A stretch of DNA of 64,000 bases from Nitrosospira multiformis. GTDB lineage: Bacteria > Pseudomonadota > Gammaproteobacteria > Burkholderiales > Nitrosomonadaceae. Of the stretch, positions 23,466 through 30,678 are shown one piece after another; position 1 is the first letter of the stretch; every line of letters starts with the position of its first letter. The notes under the pieces were generated by a model. The model saw only the letters and a program-made list of their open reading frames with translations, ran no database searches and was not told where the DNA came from. The DNA lies in NCBI RefSeq assembly GCF_900110185.1, contig NZ_FOCT01000006.1:158965-222964 (forward strand), given 5' to 3'. A program made the position numbers and the translations under genes.

Positions 23466-23741
23466 ATGAACAAACATCCAGTAGCAGACGGATTTCAGAA
23501 AAAGAACGTGGTGATGAAGAAAGGAATTCCTGTTTTTGAAGGATATGCAGCGACAGGAAGGATTGGCGACGTTCAATTCTCGATTGTGTGCCCAAATAGG
23601 CAATCGTGTGACGAGATTTGGGGGCTCCTTGAAATGAATGAAGGGCTGGATCATAACAATGTTCCAAAAGTTGTTCTCTGTCGCGCATCCGACATTGAGA
23701 TGGATGTGACAGCCGTCGCGTTAAGGGAGACGGGTAAGTGA
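23466..23741 (+). CDS. Hypothetical phage protein
   Basis: This 91-residue protein is mixed alpha/beta (IPVFEGYAATGRIGDVQFS). It overlaps the next gene by four bases. No motif is recognised. It is supported by tight spacing within the operon. Confidence 0.5.
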   Translation: MNKHPVADGFQKKNVVMKKGIPVFEGYAATGRIGDVQFSIVCPNRQSCDEIWGLLEMNEGLDHNNVPKVVLCRASDIEMDVTAVALRETGK

Positions 23742-24070
23742 GTAACGAATTCAACCTGGAACGAGCGAAGGCCGGAGAGCCGGTGGAGTTTAGGACGGCA
23801 AACGGGTATGTAAAAGTGCAGTTCGTTGGTATGCATGGCCCAGACGCAGTCATCTATTGGCAGTACGGATACACGCCAGTTGATCCTCAAGAACTTCGCA
23901 TAGCCCCCAAGAAGGTGAATGTGCGGTATCGAGTGGCGGTAATGAAAAATAACCAGGGCGATTTCTACACCATCGTCGCAAATCATGACGACGAGGCCGA
24001 ATTAATAAAGGGATGGACGAATTTCAAGCGGTGGCTAAGTGACTGGCAAGAAGTCGAAGTAACCGAATAA
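23738..24070 (+). CDS. Hypothetical phage protein, SH3-like text
   Basis: This 110-residue protein has an N-terminal strand-rich part (AKAGEPVEFRTANGYVKVQF), common to small phage proteins that begin FNLERAKAGEPVE. The C-terminus is helical. It follows the previous gene with a four-base overlap. Function is unknown. Confidence 0.55.
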   Translation: MSNEFNLERAKAGEPVEFRTANGYVKVQFVGMHGPDAVIYWQYGYTPVDPQELRIAPKKVNVRYRVAVMKNNQGDFYTIVANHDDEAELIKGWTNFKRWLSDWQEVEVTE

Positions 24071-24200
24071 CCCTCCCCCGTCCCGTCTCGGGTAATAGCC
24101 GGGAAATATTTAAGGTCAGCAATGGATGATTCAGGGATTCAATACTGGCAGCAATTAGGACAGCAAGAGCAAGAAACTTTCGAACTTAAGGAGCAAGAAC

Positions 24201-24851
24201 ATGAGCGTAGCAACATTCATTCTCGGGGAGTCCGGTACTGGCAAGAGCGCAAGCCTTCGCAATTTCGATCCGTCAGAGACACTGCTTATCCAGATCAAAC
24301 CAAAGCCTCTTCCTTTTAAGGCGTCCGGCTGGAAACGGCATTCGAAAGACGCGCCTGGAAACATCGTAGTTGGCGCCACCTCAGATCTGGTTGTTGCGTA
24401 TCTCCAAAAGACTCAGCGCGACATCATCATTATTGATGACTTCCAGTATCTGATGGCTGGTGAATTCTTCGACCGGGCATATGAGAAGGGGTACGACAAG
24501 TTCACCGAGATAGCGCGTCACGCTTATGACGTGCTGGCGACCGCCACCACCCTGCCCGATCACAAGCGCGTCTACATGCTGTGTCATACCGACACAGACA
24601 TGAACGGCAAGATTAAGGCAAAGACCATAGGTCGGATGCTGGATGAAAAGCTGACTGTTGAAGGCCTGGTATCCATCGTCTTGCGCACCGCAGTGATCAA
24701 CGGGCAATACCTCTTTACCACCAAGAACAGCGGCAACGACACAACCAAATCCCCCATGGGAATGTTTGACGATGAGCATATCGAGAATGACCTGAAGCTC
24801 GTCGATGAAGCAATTTGCGCTTATTACGATTTGACAACCATAGGAGCATGA
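24201..24851 (+). CDS. Sak4-like RecA-fold ATPase
   Basis: This 216-residue P-loop ATPase has GESGTGKS (residues 9-16) and a Walker B-like segment DIIIIDDFQYLM. Phage AAA_24/Sak4 proteins of this size promote single-strand annealing. The two downstream genes encode a single-strand binding protein and an exonuclease, the usual Sak4 recombination module. AAGGAGCAAG precedes the ATG. Confidence 0.8.
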   Translation: MSVATFILGESGTGKSASLRNFDPSETLLIQIKPKPLPFKASGWKRHSKDAPGNIVVGATSDLVVAYLQKTQRDIIIIDDFQYLMAGEFFDRAYEKGYDKFTEIARHAYDVLATATTLPDHKRVYMLCHTDTDMNGKIKAKTIGRMLDEKLTVEGLVSIVLRTAVINGQYLFTTKNSGNDTTKSPMGMFDDEHIENDLKLVDEAICAYYDLTTIGA

Positions 24852-24853
24852 GC

Positions 24854-25468
24854 ATGAGAAGTTACGACCTGAATCCAGAAGCTGCCAAGCAAGCCGAGCA
24901 AAGCCGCATCACTGAAACCGGCAAATACTCTGGAACGTTTACCCGCGCCGAAGCAGTGGAAAGTGAAAAAGGAACCGAAGGGATTGAGTTCACCTTTAAA
25001 GCGGAAGACGGCAGCGAGGCCGGTTTTCTTACGCTGTGGACGTATAACACGGAAGGCAAGGAATTGTTCGGCTTCAAGGTATTGAATGCTCTCATGACCT
25101 GCATGCGCGTGAAGCAGATCAAGCCAGCCCAGGCGACGATTGAAAAATGGGTTGATGGCAACAAGCAGAAAGTCAACGCAACCATATTCCCGGATCTGAT
25201 GAACAAGCCAATCGGTGTTCTGCTGCAGAAGGAATTCTACGAGAAGCGAGACGGCTCTACCGGTTCGAAATTGAATCTCACCGGATGCTACGAAACATCC
25301 ACGCAGATGACGGCAAGCGAAATCCTTGGTAAGGCAACCAAGGCAGAAAGACTTACGGGGATGGTGGCAAACCTGCGCGACAAGGCCGCTCCAGCAGCCC
25401 CCGTTACTCGCGCCGCGGTTGCGGCGGGTAATGGATTTGACGACATGGACGACGATATTCCGTTCTGA
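24854..25468 (+). CDS. Single-stranded DNA-binding protein (phage)
   Basis: The ATG at 24854 is preferred because AGGAG lies seven bases upstream. The product has 204 residues. The C-terminus GFDDMDDDIPF is the acidic tip typical of SSB proteins, used to recruit partner enzymes. The N-terminal part resembles the DUF669-type phage SSB family. It lies between the Sak4-like and exonuclease genes, which supports a recombination and replication role. Confidence 0.75.
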   Translation: MRSYDLNPEAAKQAEQSRITETGKYSGTFTRAEAVESEKGTEGIEFTFKAEDGSEAGFLTLWTYNTEGKELFGFKVLNALMTCMRVKQIKPAQATIEKWVDGNKQKVNATIFPDLMNKPIGVLLQKEFYEKRDGSTGSKLNLTGCYETSTQMTASEILGKATKAERLTGMVANLRDKAAPAAPVTRAAVAAGNGFDDMDDDIPF

Positions 25469-25470
25469 TC

Positions 25471-26244
25471 ATGAGCCACTGGTACGAGCGAGACGGAACC
25501 CCGAGATACACCATCGTCGGGAAGAACGGAAAAGAGCGTGACACGACGCTCAAGGACGCGCGACAGCTTGCGCTGGTACCGAGCGTAACCACCGTTCTTG
25601 ATGTACTCAACAAGTCAGCGTTGACGGAATGGAAAGTGAAGCAAGGCATCCTTGCCGCGCTGACACTACCACGCCTCTCCGGAGAGACGGATGAATCCTA
25701 TCTCGCTCGTGTCCTGGATGACTCAAAGCAACAGGCCATCCAAGCCGCTGAAGAGGGAACAAGGATCCACGATGCAATTGAGGCAAGTTTTAAAGGACTG
25801 CCTGTAACTCTGGCATACATGGGGCACGTCAAGTCAGTCAGAGAAAAGCTTTACGAGGCATTTCCAAATGTTAACGACTGGATAGCAGAAACAGCTTTCG
25901 CGTCTCCTCTTGGATACGGCGGCAAGGTCGATTTGCATAGTCCATCGGCCGGAATTGTTGTTGATCACAAATCGAAAGACATGGCTCCGTGGGAAGAAAA
26001 GCGGCTTGCATATGATCAGGATTGGCAGCTTTCCGCTTATCACAGAGGGCTGAATTTAAGGCCAAACGTGTGCGCAAACATCTTTGTATCCCGCACACAC
26101 CCCGGTTACGTGGAAATCCATGTCTGGACGCAAGAAGAAATTGCGCGGGCATGGAATGTATTCGAATGCGCCCTTGCTACCTGGAAATGTATCAAGGGAT
26201 ATGACTCAAGCTGGATAGAACAAAAGGAGATATGTGTTCCATGA
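25471..26244 (+). CDS. PD-(D/E)XK exonuclease (RecB/Cas4-like)
   Basis: This 257-residue nuclease shows EEGTRIHDAIE (catalytic His-helix), GYGGKVDLHS (Asp), IVVDHKSKD (the D/ExK core) and DWQLSAYHRGL (motif QxxxY), the order seen in RecB-family phage exonucleases. It probably resects DNA ends to feed the SSB and Sak4 partners encoded immediately upstream. It begins two bases after the SSB stop. Confidence 0.8.
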   Translation: MSHWYERDGTPRYTIVGKNGKERDTTLKDARQLALVPSVTTVLDVLNKSALTEWKVKQGILAALTLPRLSGETDESYLARVLDDSKQQAIQAAEEGTRIHDAIEASFKGLPVTLAYMGHVKSVREKLYEAFPNVNDWIAETAFASPLGYGGKVDLHSPSAGIVVDHKSKDMAPWEEKRLAYDQDWQLSAYHRGLNLRPNVCANIFVSRTHPGYVEIHVWTQEEIARAWNVFECALATWKCIKGYDSSWIEQKEICVP

Positions 26245-26440
26245 GCAAAGAAGATAACGGCGGACCGGCGTTTCCCCCGGTTCACGACCCTAAGACTCAC
26301 CCAAGTGGTATGACGCTCAGAGATTACTTCGCGGCAAAGGCTTTGCCAGCTTTGATAGCGCGGCAAGATGATTGCTCCCCGTTAGAGGTTGCGTATGACG
26401 CTACCTGTTCGCAGACACAATGCTGGAGGCTCGCAAGTAA
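26241..26440 (+). pseudogene. Small phage gene with probable frameshift
   Basis: The start at 26241 overlaps the exonuclease stop (ATGA). The product opens MSKEDNGGPAFPPVHD and continues GMTLRDYFAAKALPALIAR, a very common prophage protein. Around 26390-26396 the expected ending (RYLFADTMLEARK, stop at 26438-26440) is in another frame. That stop overlaps the next ATG exactly (TAATG), so the shifted frame was the ancestral one. Without the shift the frame runs to 26522. It may be a real mutation or a sequencing error. Confidence 0.6.
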
Positions 26441-26637
26441 TGACCTACTACATGTCGGTATCACAAATCCTCATAACCGTCGTTGCAATATTCAGTCTCT
26501 TCTCCTGGATGCAAGAGCGTGACGAACGTGCGCAGGAGGTAAGCGAGCTGCATCAAACACTGGCCGCAGCGAAAGCCGAATGCAGCCCAATTATCGACCT
26601 ATCTATGCCGATTGACTGGGAGTGGATCGAATCATGA
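26440..26637 (+). CDS. Small membrane-anchored coiled-coil protein
   Basis: The ATG at 26440 overlaps the ancestral stop of the upstream gene, and the stop overlaps the next ATG. The 65 residues hold one N-terminal hydrophobic helix (SVSQILITVVAIFSLFSW), followed by a charged helix. This resembles a small inner-membrane (Rz-like) protein, but no lysis genes are close. Function is unknown. Confidence 0.55.
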   Translation: MTYYMSVSQILITVVAIFSLFSWMQERDERAQEVSELHQTLAAAKAECSPIIDLSMPIDWEWIES

Positions 26638-26963
26638 TGCCCGTTCATATCGTCCGGCCAATCGGTAAACACGAGCGCATCCCGGCCTACTCTACAGACG
26701 AGTTACTCCGTGGCGTGTGTCACCTGACAATTGTTCCTGACCTAGCCGCGTTGAGGGCTGCAAGCCTCAAAGGGTATCAAAACGAAGGCGGACAGAAAGG
26801 CGTCCAGACAAAACAAGCCAGAAGCCGCGCCAAGTTCGAACTGAACAAGCGGGATATTTACGCAATGCTGGCTGAGAAACGCTGCTTCGGATCGATTGCC
26901 CGGAATTTCTGTATCGGCACAAGGCAGTTAAGGAAATACCTGAAGGAGGAGGAAAGCAAGTGA
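26634..26963 (+). CDS. Hypothetical phage protein, C-terminal HTH-like helices
   Basis: This 109-residue protein begins MMPVHIVRPIGKHERI. It ends in two helices (RDIYAMLAEKRCFGSIARNF, then GTRQLRKYLKEEE) that could form a helix-turn-helix. It overlaps neighbours by four bases on each side. Function is unknown. Confidence 0.5.
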   Translation: MMPVHIVRPIGKHERIPAYSTDELLRGVCHLTIVPDLAALRAASLKGYQNEGGQKGVQTKQARSRAKFELNKRDIYAMLAEKRCFGSIARNFCIGTRQLRKYLKEEESK

Positions 26964-27352
26964 ATATACCAGATGGATGGAAATTAGTGCCGGAAGAACC
27001 GACGCCGCATATGTTGGTTCAAGGCGTTATGTCCGATGAAGGGGTGTCATACCCGGGCGGCGTTTACCGTGCAATGCTAGCAGCCGCCCCTACACCAGCG
27101 CAGGAGGATGAGCCGGTGGCGTATGTGCCTATTCACCCTGAAATCGGGCCTTTGTTTGGGGCGACTCAGCAGCATCGGAGTGCGTTACATGAAACTGCGA
27201 GAAGCTTGCCAGTGATGCCACTCTACACCCACCCAGCCAACGACAAACTAAGGAAGGCGGCGGAGGAGACAATCGCTTTTCTGTTGCAGAACGCATACCC
27301 GGAGGATTTGACTGTAATCAAAAACCTACGCGCCGCGCTGGAGGGGAAGTGA
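26960..27352 (+). CDS. IPDGWKLVP-family phage protein (copy 1)
   Basis: This 130-residue protein starts at GTG 26960 with MNIPDGWKLVPEEPTPHM, a widespread prophage opening. The C-terminal half contains PVMPLYTHPA and an ending helix. A shorter paralogue with the same opening lies at 29847-30038. Function is unknown. It overlaps both neighbouring genes by four bases. Confidence 0.65.
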   Translation: MNIPDGWKLVPEEPTPHMLVQGVMSDEGVSYPGGVYRAMLAAAPTPAQEDEPVAYVPIHPEIGPLFGATQQHRSALHETARSLPVMPLYTHPANDKLRKAAEETIAFLLQNAYPEDLTVIKNLRAALEGK

Positions 27353-27660
27353 ACCAACTCTCCACCCTGGCGCTGCTGATGGGCAAGCCTGCCAAGTTCT
27401 ATGAGGGAAAATGTACTCCGTATGAAGCGGGCCTTCTAGGTGGCGCAATCAGCCGGGAGCGGAAGCTAAAGCGTCTCGAAGAGATACGCCCGAAGATGCT
27501 AGAAATGCTCAGGAACTACCGGACATACACAGACATGGCGCGAGAAATTGGCGTATCGAAAGTGACTATCCAAGTCTACATCAAGGGCGATCCTGAGTTT
27601 AAGCGCCTCGCATCACTCTATGTAAAGGTCGGGGGCTATCGTGGACGGAGAGCGAGATGA
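27349..27660 (+). CDS. Small HTH protein
   Basis: This 103-residue protein has a clear helix-turn-helix: YTDMAREIGVSKVTIQVYIK. A basic C-terminus ends GYRGRRAR. It probably binds DNA. GTG serves as the start within a four-base overlap with the preceding gene. Its target is unknown. Confidence 0.6.
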   Translation: MNQLSTLALLMGKPAKFYEGKCTPYEAGLLGGAISRERKLKRLEEIRPKMLEMLRNYRTYTDMAREIGVSKVTIQVYIKGDPEFKRLASLYVKVGGYRGRRAR

Positions 27661-27896
27661 CAGACCGCAAGCACAACCACTACTACCGGCTCTGCCCCTA
27701 CCCTCACATCGACGTTTACCGAGTGTTGGAACTGTTCGAGGTAACTGATCCAGCGCTACAGCACATCATCAAGAAAGCGCTTTGTGCCGGACAACGCGGA
27801 GCCAAAGACTTCCGGAAAGACCTAGAGGAGATTGTCGATACCGGTAACCGTAGGATTGAGATGCTGGATGAGGATGTGGAGGCAGGGCAAGGATGA
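27657..27896 (+). CDS. Small conserved phage protein
   Basis: This 79-residue protein contains YPHIDVYRVLELFEVTDPAL and ALCAGQRGAKDFRKDLEEI, a pattern shared by short prophage and phage proteins of unknown function. It is tightly overlapped with its neighbours. Confidence 0.6.
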   Translation: MTDRKHNHYYRLCPYPHIDVYRVLELFEVTDPALQHIIKKALCAGQRGAKDFRKDLEEIVDTGNRRIEMLDEDVEAGQG

Positions 27897-28096
27897 AATA
27901 CCTCGCCTCCCCTCCCGGAGAATGGCTGCATCCGGAAGATCACCTGCCACCGAAGGGATCATCGATCCGCATGCTGACCGAATATGGCAGGGATATAACA
28001 GGCGTATGGGGTCCGGGCATGGCCGCATGGATGCCGCACCCCAAACTGAGCAAGGATATGAAGGAACGACTAAGGAATGAAGGGAGGTTGAGATGA
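27893..28096 (+). CDS. Small phage protein
   Basis: This 67-residue protein begins MKYLASPPGEWLHPEDHLPP and is rich in Pro and Trp (WGPGMAAWMPHP). It overlaps both neighbours by four bases. No function is recognised. Confidence 0.5.
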   Translation: MKYLASPPGEWLHPEDHLPPKGSSIRMLTEYGRDITGVWGPGMAAWMPHPKLSKDMKERLRNEGRLR

Positions 28097-28275
28097 AGAT
28101 AAAACTTGCTGTAATCGTTTCAGATTTTGGAGCGGCCGCAAATTGCGGTGGAAATGTTGAGTTCAGGACTCGTGTTTTCGATTTGCCCGATGAGGTGGTC
28201 CAGCACATCCAACAAAGCAAGAACAAGTGGACGAATGTCTCTCTGGCAATTCACGAGGAACCGAAGGAAGACTGA
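28093..28275 (+). CDS. Small phage protein
   Basis: This 60-residue protein is mixed alpha/beta (MKIKLAVIVSDFGAAANCGG). The preceding AGGGAGGTTGAG is a strong ribosome site. Its ending is two bases before the DUF2591-like gene. Function is unknown. Confidence 0.5.
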   Translation: MKIKLAVIVSDFGAAANCGGNVEFRTRVFDLPDEVVQHIQQSKNKWTNVSLAIHEEPKED

Positions 28276-28276
28276 G

Positions 28277-28723
28277 ATGAAGATCAAGGTAGCGGAATTG
28301 GAAGGCGCGAAGCTGGATTATTGGGTGGCGAAGGCTGAAGGACACATCCTAAAGAGGTCCTTGCGCGACGGTTGGCAGGAGGTGAGAACAAACGACGATG
28401 CGCAATTCTTCTTGGGTTTTCATCCATCCAATCCAAATGACAAGAATGAATATTGGTACGAAGATTTTTACTCTCCGTCCACATCTTGGTCACAAGGCGG
28501 GCCGATTCATGAAAGAGAAGGCATAAACATCTGGCAGAGCGGCGACAGAAAATCGTGGGACGCATCGGCAAGGTGGTGGCAAACGTCTCAGTTCAATCTG
28601 AACGGACCAACACCGCTTATCGCCGCCATGCGATGCTTCGTTGCCTCCAAGTTCGGGGAAGAGGTTGAGGAGTTAGTTACATCAATTCACATTGATTTAT
28701 ACATCGAAGTAATGGCGTTTTGA
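28277..28723 (+). CDS. DUF2591-like phage protein
   Basis: The ATG at 28277 gives 148 residues beginning MKIKVAELEGAKLDYWVAKA, the signature opening of the DUF2591 phage family. The centre contains Trp-rich segments and the end IAAMRCFVASKFGEEVE. The family is frequent in prophages and its function is unknown. It ends just before the parA leader. Confidence 0.75.
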   Translation: MKIKVAELEGAKLDYWVAKAEGHILKRSLRDGWQEVRTNDDAQFFLGFHPSNPNDKNEYWYEDFYSPSTSWSQGGPIHEREGINIWQSGDRKSWDASARWWQTSQFNLNGPTPLIAAMRCFVASKFGEEVEELVTSIHIDLYIEVMAF

Positions 28724-28744
28724 TGGATAGATGATGGCTTCTTA

Positions 28745-28805
28745 ACATCATTTCGCCAGTATCACTACATCAACATTACATCATCTTAATGTAGCAAGTA
28801 CATCA
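28745..28805. repeat. ACATCA/TACATCAT boxes upstream of parA
   Basis: Several copies of (T)ACATCA(T) occur in the 106-bp leader of parA: around 28745, 28766, 28777 and 28799. The same box recurs at 30232-30262 before the ribbon-helix-helix gene. They are probable binding sites of the partition DNA-binding protein, giving a centromere and/or autoregulatory operator. Confidence 0.6.
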
Positions 28806-28829
28806 AAAAAACATAAAAGGACAATCAAA

Positions 28830-29480
28830 ATGATATTGACAGTAGGCAATACAAAAGGTGGGGTCGGCAAGACAACACTTGCGCTTAACATCGCTATCGC
28901 CAGAGCTCTAGCCGGTAAAAATGTATGGCTGATCGATGCGGATATTCAGGACACAGCCAAGACCGCAATTGCCGCTCGAGCCGAAGAAGGGATTGAGCCG
29001 ACCATAGCATTCGCCAAGTATCCAGAAGCAAACATATTGCGCGACCAGGTTCGCCATCAAGCCGAGCGGTTTGATGATGTCGTGATTGATGTGGGAGGGC
29101 GCGATACCAGCGCATTGCGTGCCGCCATATTTCTCTCTGATGTGCTCCTGGTGCCGTTCGAGCCGCGCACCTTTGAAGTGTGGGCTATGGCTGACATAGC
29201 AAAGATCATCGCTGAGGCGCGGGTTATGCGGGATGGACTCGTTGCTTACGCTGTTGTGAACTGTGGAGATAACTCAGTGAAGAGTACCGATAACAAGGAT
29301 GCAGCAGAGGCTGTTGCTGAGTTCCCCGAACTGTCTTTGCTTCCAACCATCATCCATAACCGCAAATGCTTTGCGAATGAAGGTGGCAAGGGGATGTCCG
29401 CGCTGGAAGCCAAGCGTAAGGACAAGAAGGCGATCGACGAGCTGAATGGCCTTATGGCGCATTTGTATCCAGTATCTTGA
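28830..29480 (+). CDS. parA: ParA-family partition ATPase
   Basis: This 216-residue deviant-Walker ATPase has KGGVGKTT (residues 9-16), LIDADIQDTA and VVIDVGGRDTSALRAA. The short type without an N-terminal HTH matches plasmid type Ib ParA proteins, which pair with ribbon-helix-helix partners. Such a partner is encoded 780 bp downstream at 30261. In a prophage this suggests a plasmid-like phase or help in segregation. Confidence 0.88.
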   Translation: MILTVGNTKGGVGKTTLALNIAIARALAGKNVWLIDADIQDTAKTAIAARAEEGIEPTIAFAKYPEANILRDQVRHQAERFDDVVIDVGGRDTSALRAAIFLSDVLLVPFEPRTFEVWAMADIAKIIAEARVMRDGLVAYAVVNCGDNSVKSTDNKDAAEAVAEFPELSLLPTIIHNRKCFANEGGKGMSALEAKRKDKKAIDELNGLMAHLYPVS

Positions 29481-29490
29481 TGGAGGGAAT

Positions 29491-29850
29491 ATGAAAGAAT
29501 CACAAGAATGCTGGTCAACAGACGAGGAAAATTTTCGCTATGACTGCCTCGACGACTTACTTGATTCAAACGATGACTTGGAGGTTGGGGGCGTGGTGTA
29601 TGTGGGCAACGCGAAGCATCCGAAGCCTGAGCAATTATGCGATGCAGACGACATCATCGACAGAATCAGCGACAACGCATGGGACATCGGCGGTGAGTAT
29701 GCCGAAGATTATCCAAACGTTACACGAGAAGCTCATCAGGAATTGGATGACTTTATCAAGTCATGGATCATGAAACATTGTCCACCAAACTTTTATCAAG
29801 TTTTTGATGTGCGCGAGCACGTTTTAACAGAAGAGGATTTGAAGAAATGA
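29491..29850 (+). CDS. Hypothetical acidic protein
   Basis: The ATG at 29491 follows TGGAGGG. The 119-residue acidic product contains EVGGVVYVGNAKHPKPEQLCDADDI-type text (for example VVYVGNAKHPKPEQLCD) and a long acidic helix. Such proteins occur in phage and plasmid early regions with unknown function. It sits inside the partition locus. Confidence 0.6.
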   Translation: MKESQECWSTDEENFRYDCLDDLLDSNDDLEVGGVVYVGNAKHPKPEQLCDADDIIDRISDNAWDIGGEYAEDYPNVTREAHQELDDFIKSWIMKHCPPNFYQVFDVREHVLTEEDLKK

Positions 29851-30038
29851 AAATACCAGACGGATGGAAACTTGTTCCGATTGAACCGACTGAGGAAATG
29901 ATTAAGGAAATGTGCGATGGCTACGGGGAGGGATTCCTTTTTGTCGGCAAGGGAGCGTCTCTCGGAGACGGCATGAAATTGGCGTACGCGCAAGGACTCG
30001 CGGCCGCCCCAACATTCCCGGCGGAAGATCAGAAGTGA
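29847..30038 (+). CDS. IPDGWKLVP-family phage protein (copy 2)
   Basis: This 63-residue protein opens MKIPDGWKLVPIEPTEEM and ends AYAQGLAAAPTFPAED. It is a short paralogue of the protein encoded at 26960-27352. It overlaps both neighbours by four bases. Function is unknown. Confidence 0.6.
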   Translation: MKIPDGWKLVPIEPTEEMIKEMCDGYGEGFLFVGKGASLGDGMKLAYAQGLAAAPTFPAEDQK

Positions 30039-30220
30039 CACAACTGCGATATGTTGTAAAGAAACCCTCTGGTTCGCATTATGCGAGTGTGATTGACAGC
30101 GAAACAGGAAAGGTTATCAAGCGATACAGGGTTACTCAAGTCATACGAGGCATTGACGGTTGGGGCATGGCGGATATGCATCGTGATGCTTTGAATAAAG
30201 CCGCTCTGGAGACGAAGTGA
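30035..30220 (+). CDS. Small phage protein, GTG start
   Basis: The frame starts at GTG 30035 overlapping the preceding stop and gives 61 residues with strand-rich text (YVVKKPSGSHYASVIDSETG) and a helical end. Function is unknown. Confidence 0.5.
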   Translation: MTQLRYVVKKPSGSHYASVIDSETGKVIKRYRVTQVIRGIDGWGMADMHRDALNKAALETK

Positions 30221-30231
30221 CGCATCCTCGA

Positions 30232-30262
30232 TACCATCATTTGTACATCATCTTTACATCAT
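30232..30262. repeat. Phased TACATCAT boxes before the RHH gene
   Basis: TACCATCAT (30232), TACATCAT (30244) and TACATCAT (30255) lie about 11-12 bp apart, one helical turn, directly before and into the ATG of the ribbon-helix-helix gene. The phasing is what a cooperative RHH protein would use for autoregulation or partition-site binding. Confidence 0.6.
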
Positions 30263-30548
30263 GGCGATAGGCAAGAGACCAAAGATAGTAGACGACGATG
30301 CCGCGTTTCAGAAGTTCGTGGAGCGCGCTCCTGGGGCTGCTCCGAAAGAACCGGACCGGCCCAAAGAGGTTAATCAACCTGAGCAGCCAAAGAAAAAGCC
30401 GCGGAAGGGAAAGCAGCCGATCACTATAACTATCGCCCCGGAACTGCTCCGAAAAGTTGACTCAGCAGCAGACGCGCAGGGCATGTCTCGCGCTGCTTAT
30501 ATCGCGATGGCTTTGAGCTATGCCGTACATCACGGGATTTTTAAATAA
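30261..30548 (+). CDS. Ribbon-helix-helix partition protein (ParB/ParG-like)
   Basis: This 95-residue protein has a long basic, disordered N-terminus (PKKKPRKGKQ). A C-terminal ribbon-helix-helix follows: PITITIAPELLRKVDSAADA then MSRAAYIAMALSYAV. The layout (flexible tail plus RHH) is that of ParG-type centromere-binding proteins that pair with short ParA ATPases. TACATCAT boxes lie at its start. Confidence 0.75.
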   Translation: MAIGKRPKIVDDDAAFQKFVERAPGAAPKEPDRPKEVNQPEQPKKKPRKGKQPITITIAPELLRKVDSAADAQGMSRAAYIAMALSYAVHHGIFK

Positions 30549-30678
30549 GAGATATGGTGTGATCAACCTGAATCCAGGAATTGACGAATGAAGCAAAAGC
30601 GACTGACAATAACGAGCATTGGCGCGCCGGATATTGGCCTTGCCGTTGAGTTCGCGCTCCCTTTGCTTTTAAAGTTCC

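Noticed and set aside
24122..24319. Open frame upstream of and overlapping the Sak4-like gene
   Set aside because: It runs out of frame into the first 120 bases of the well-supported ATPase gene and has no recognisable text or ribosome site.
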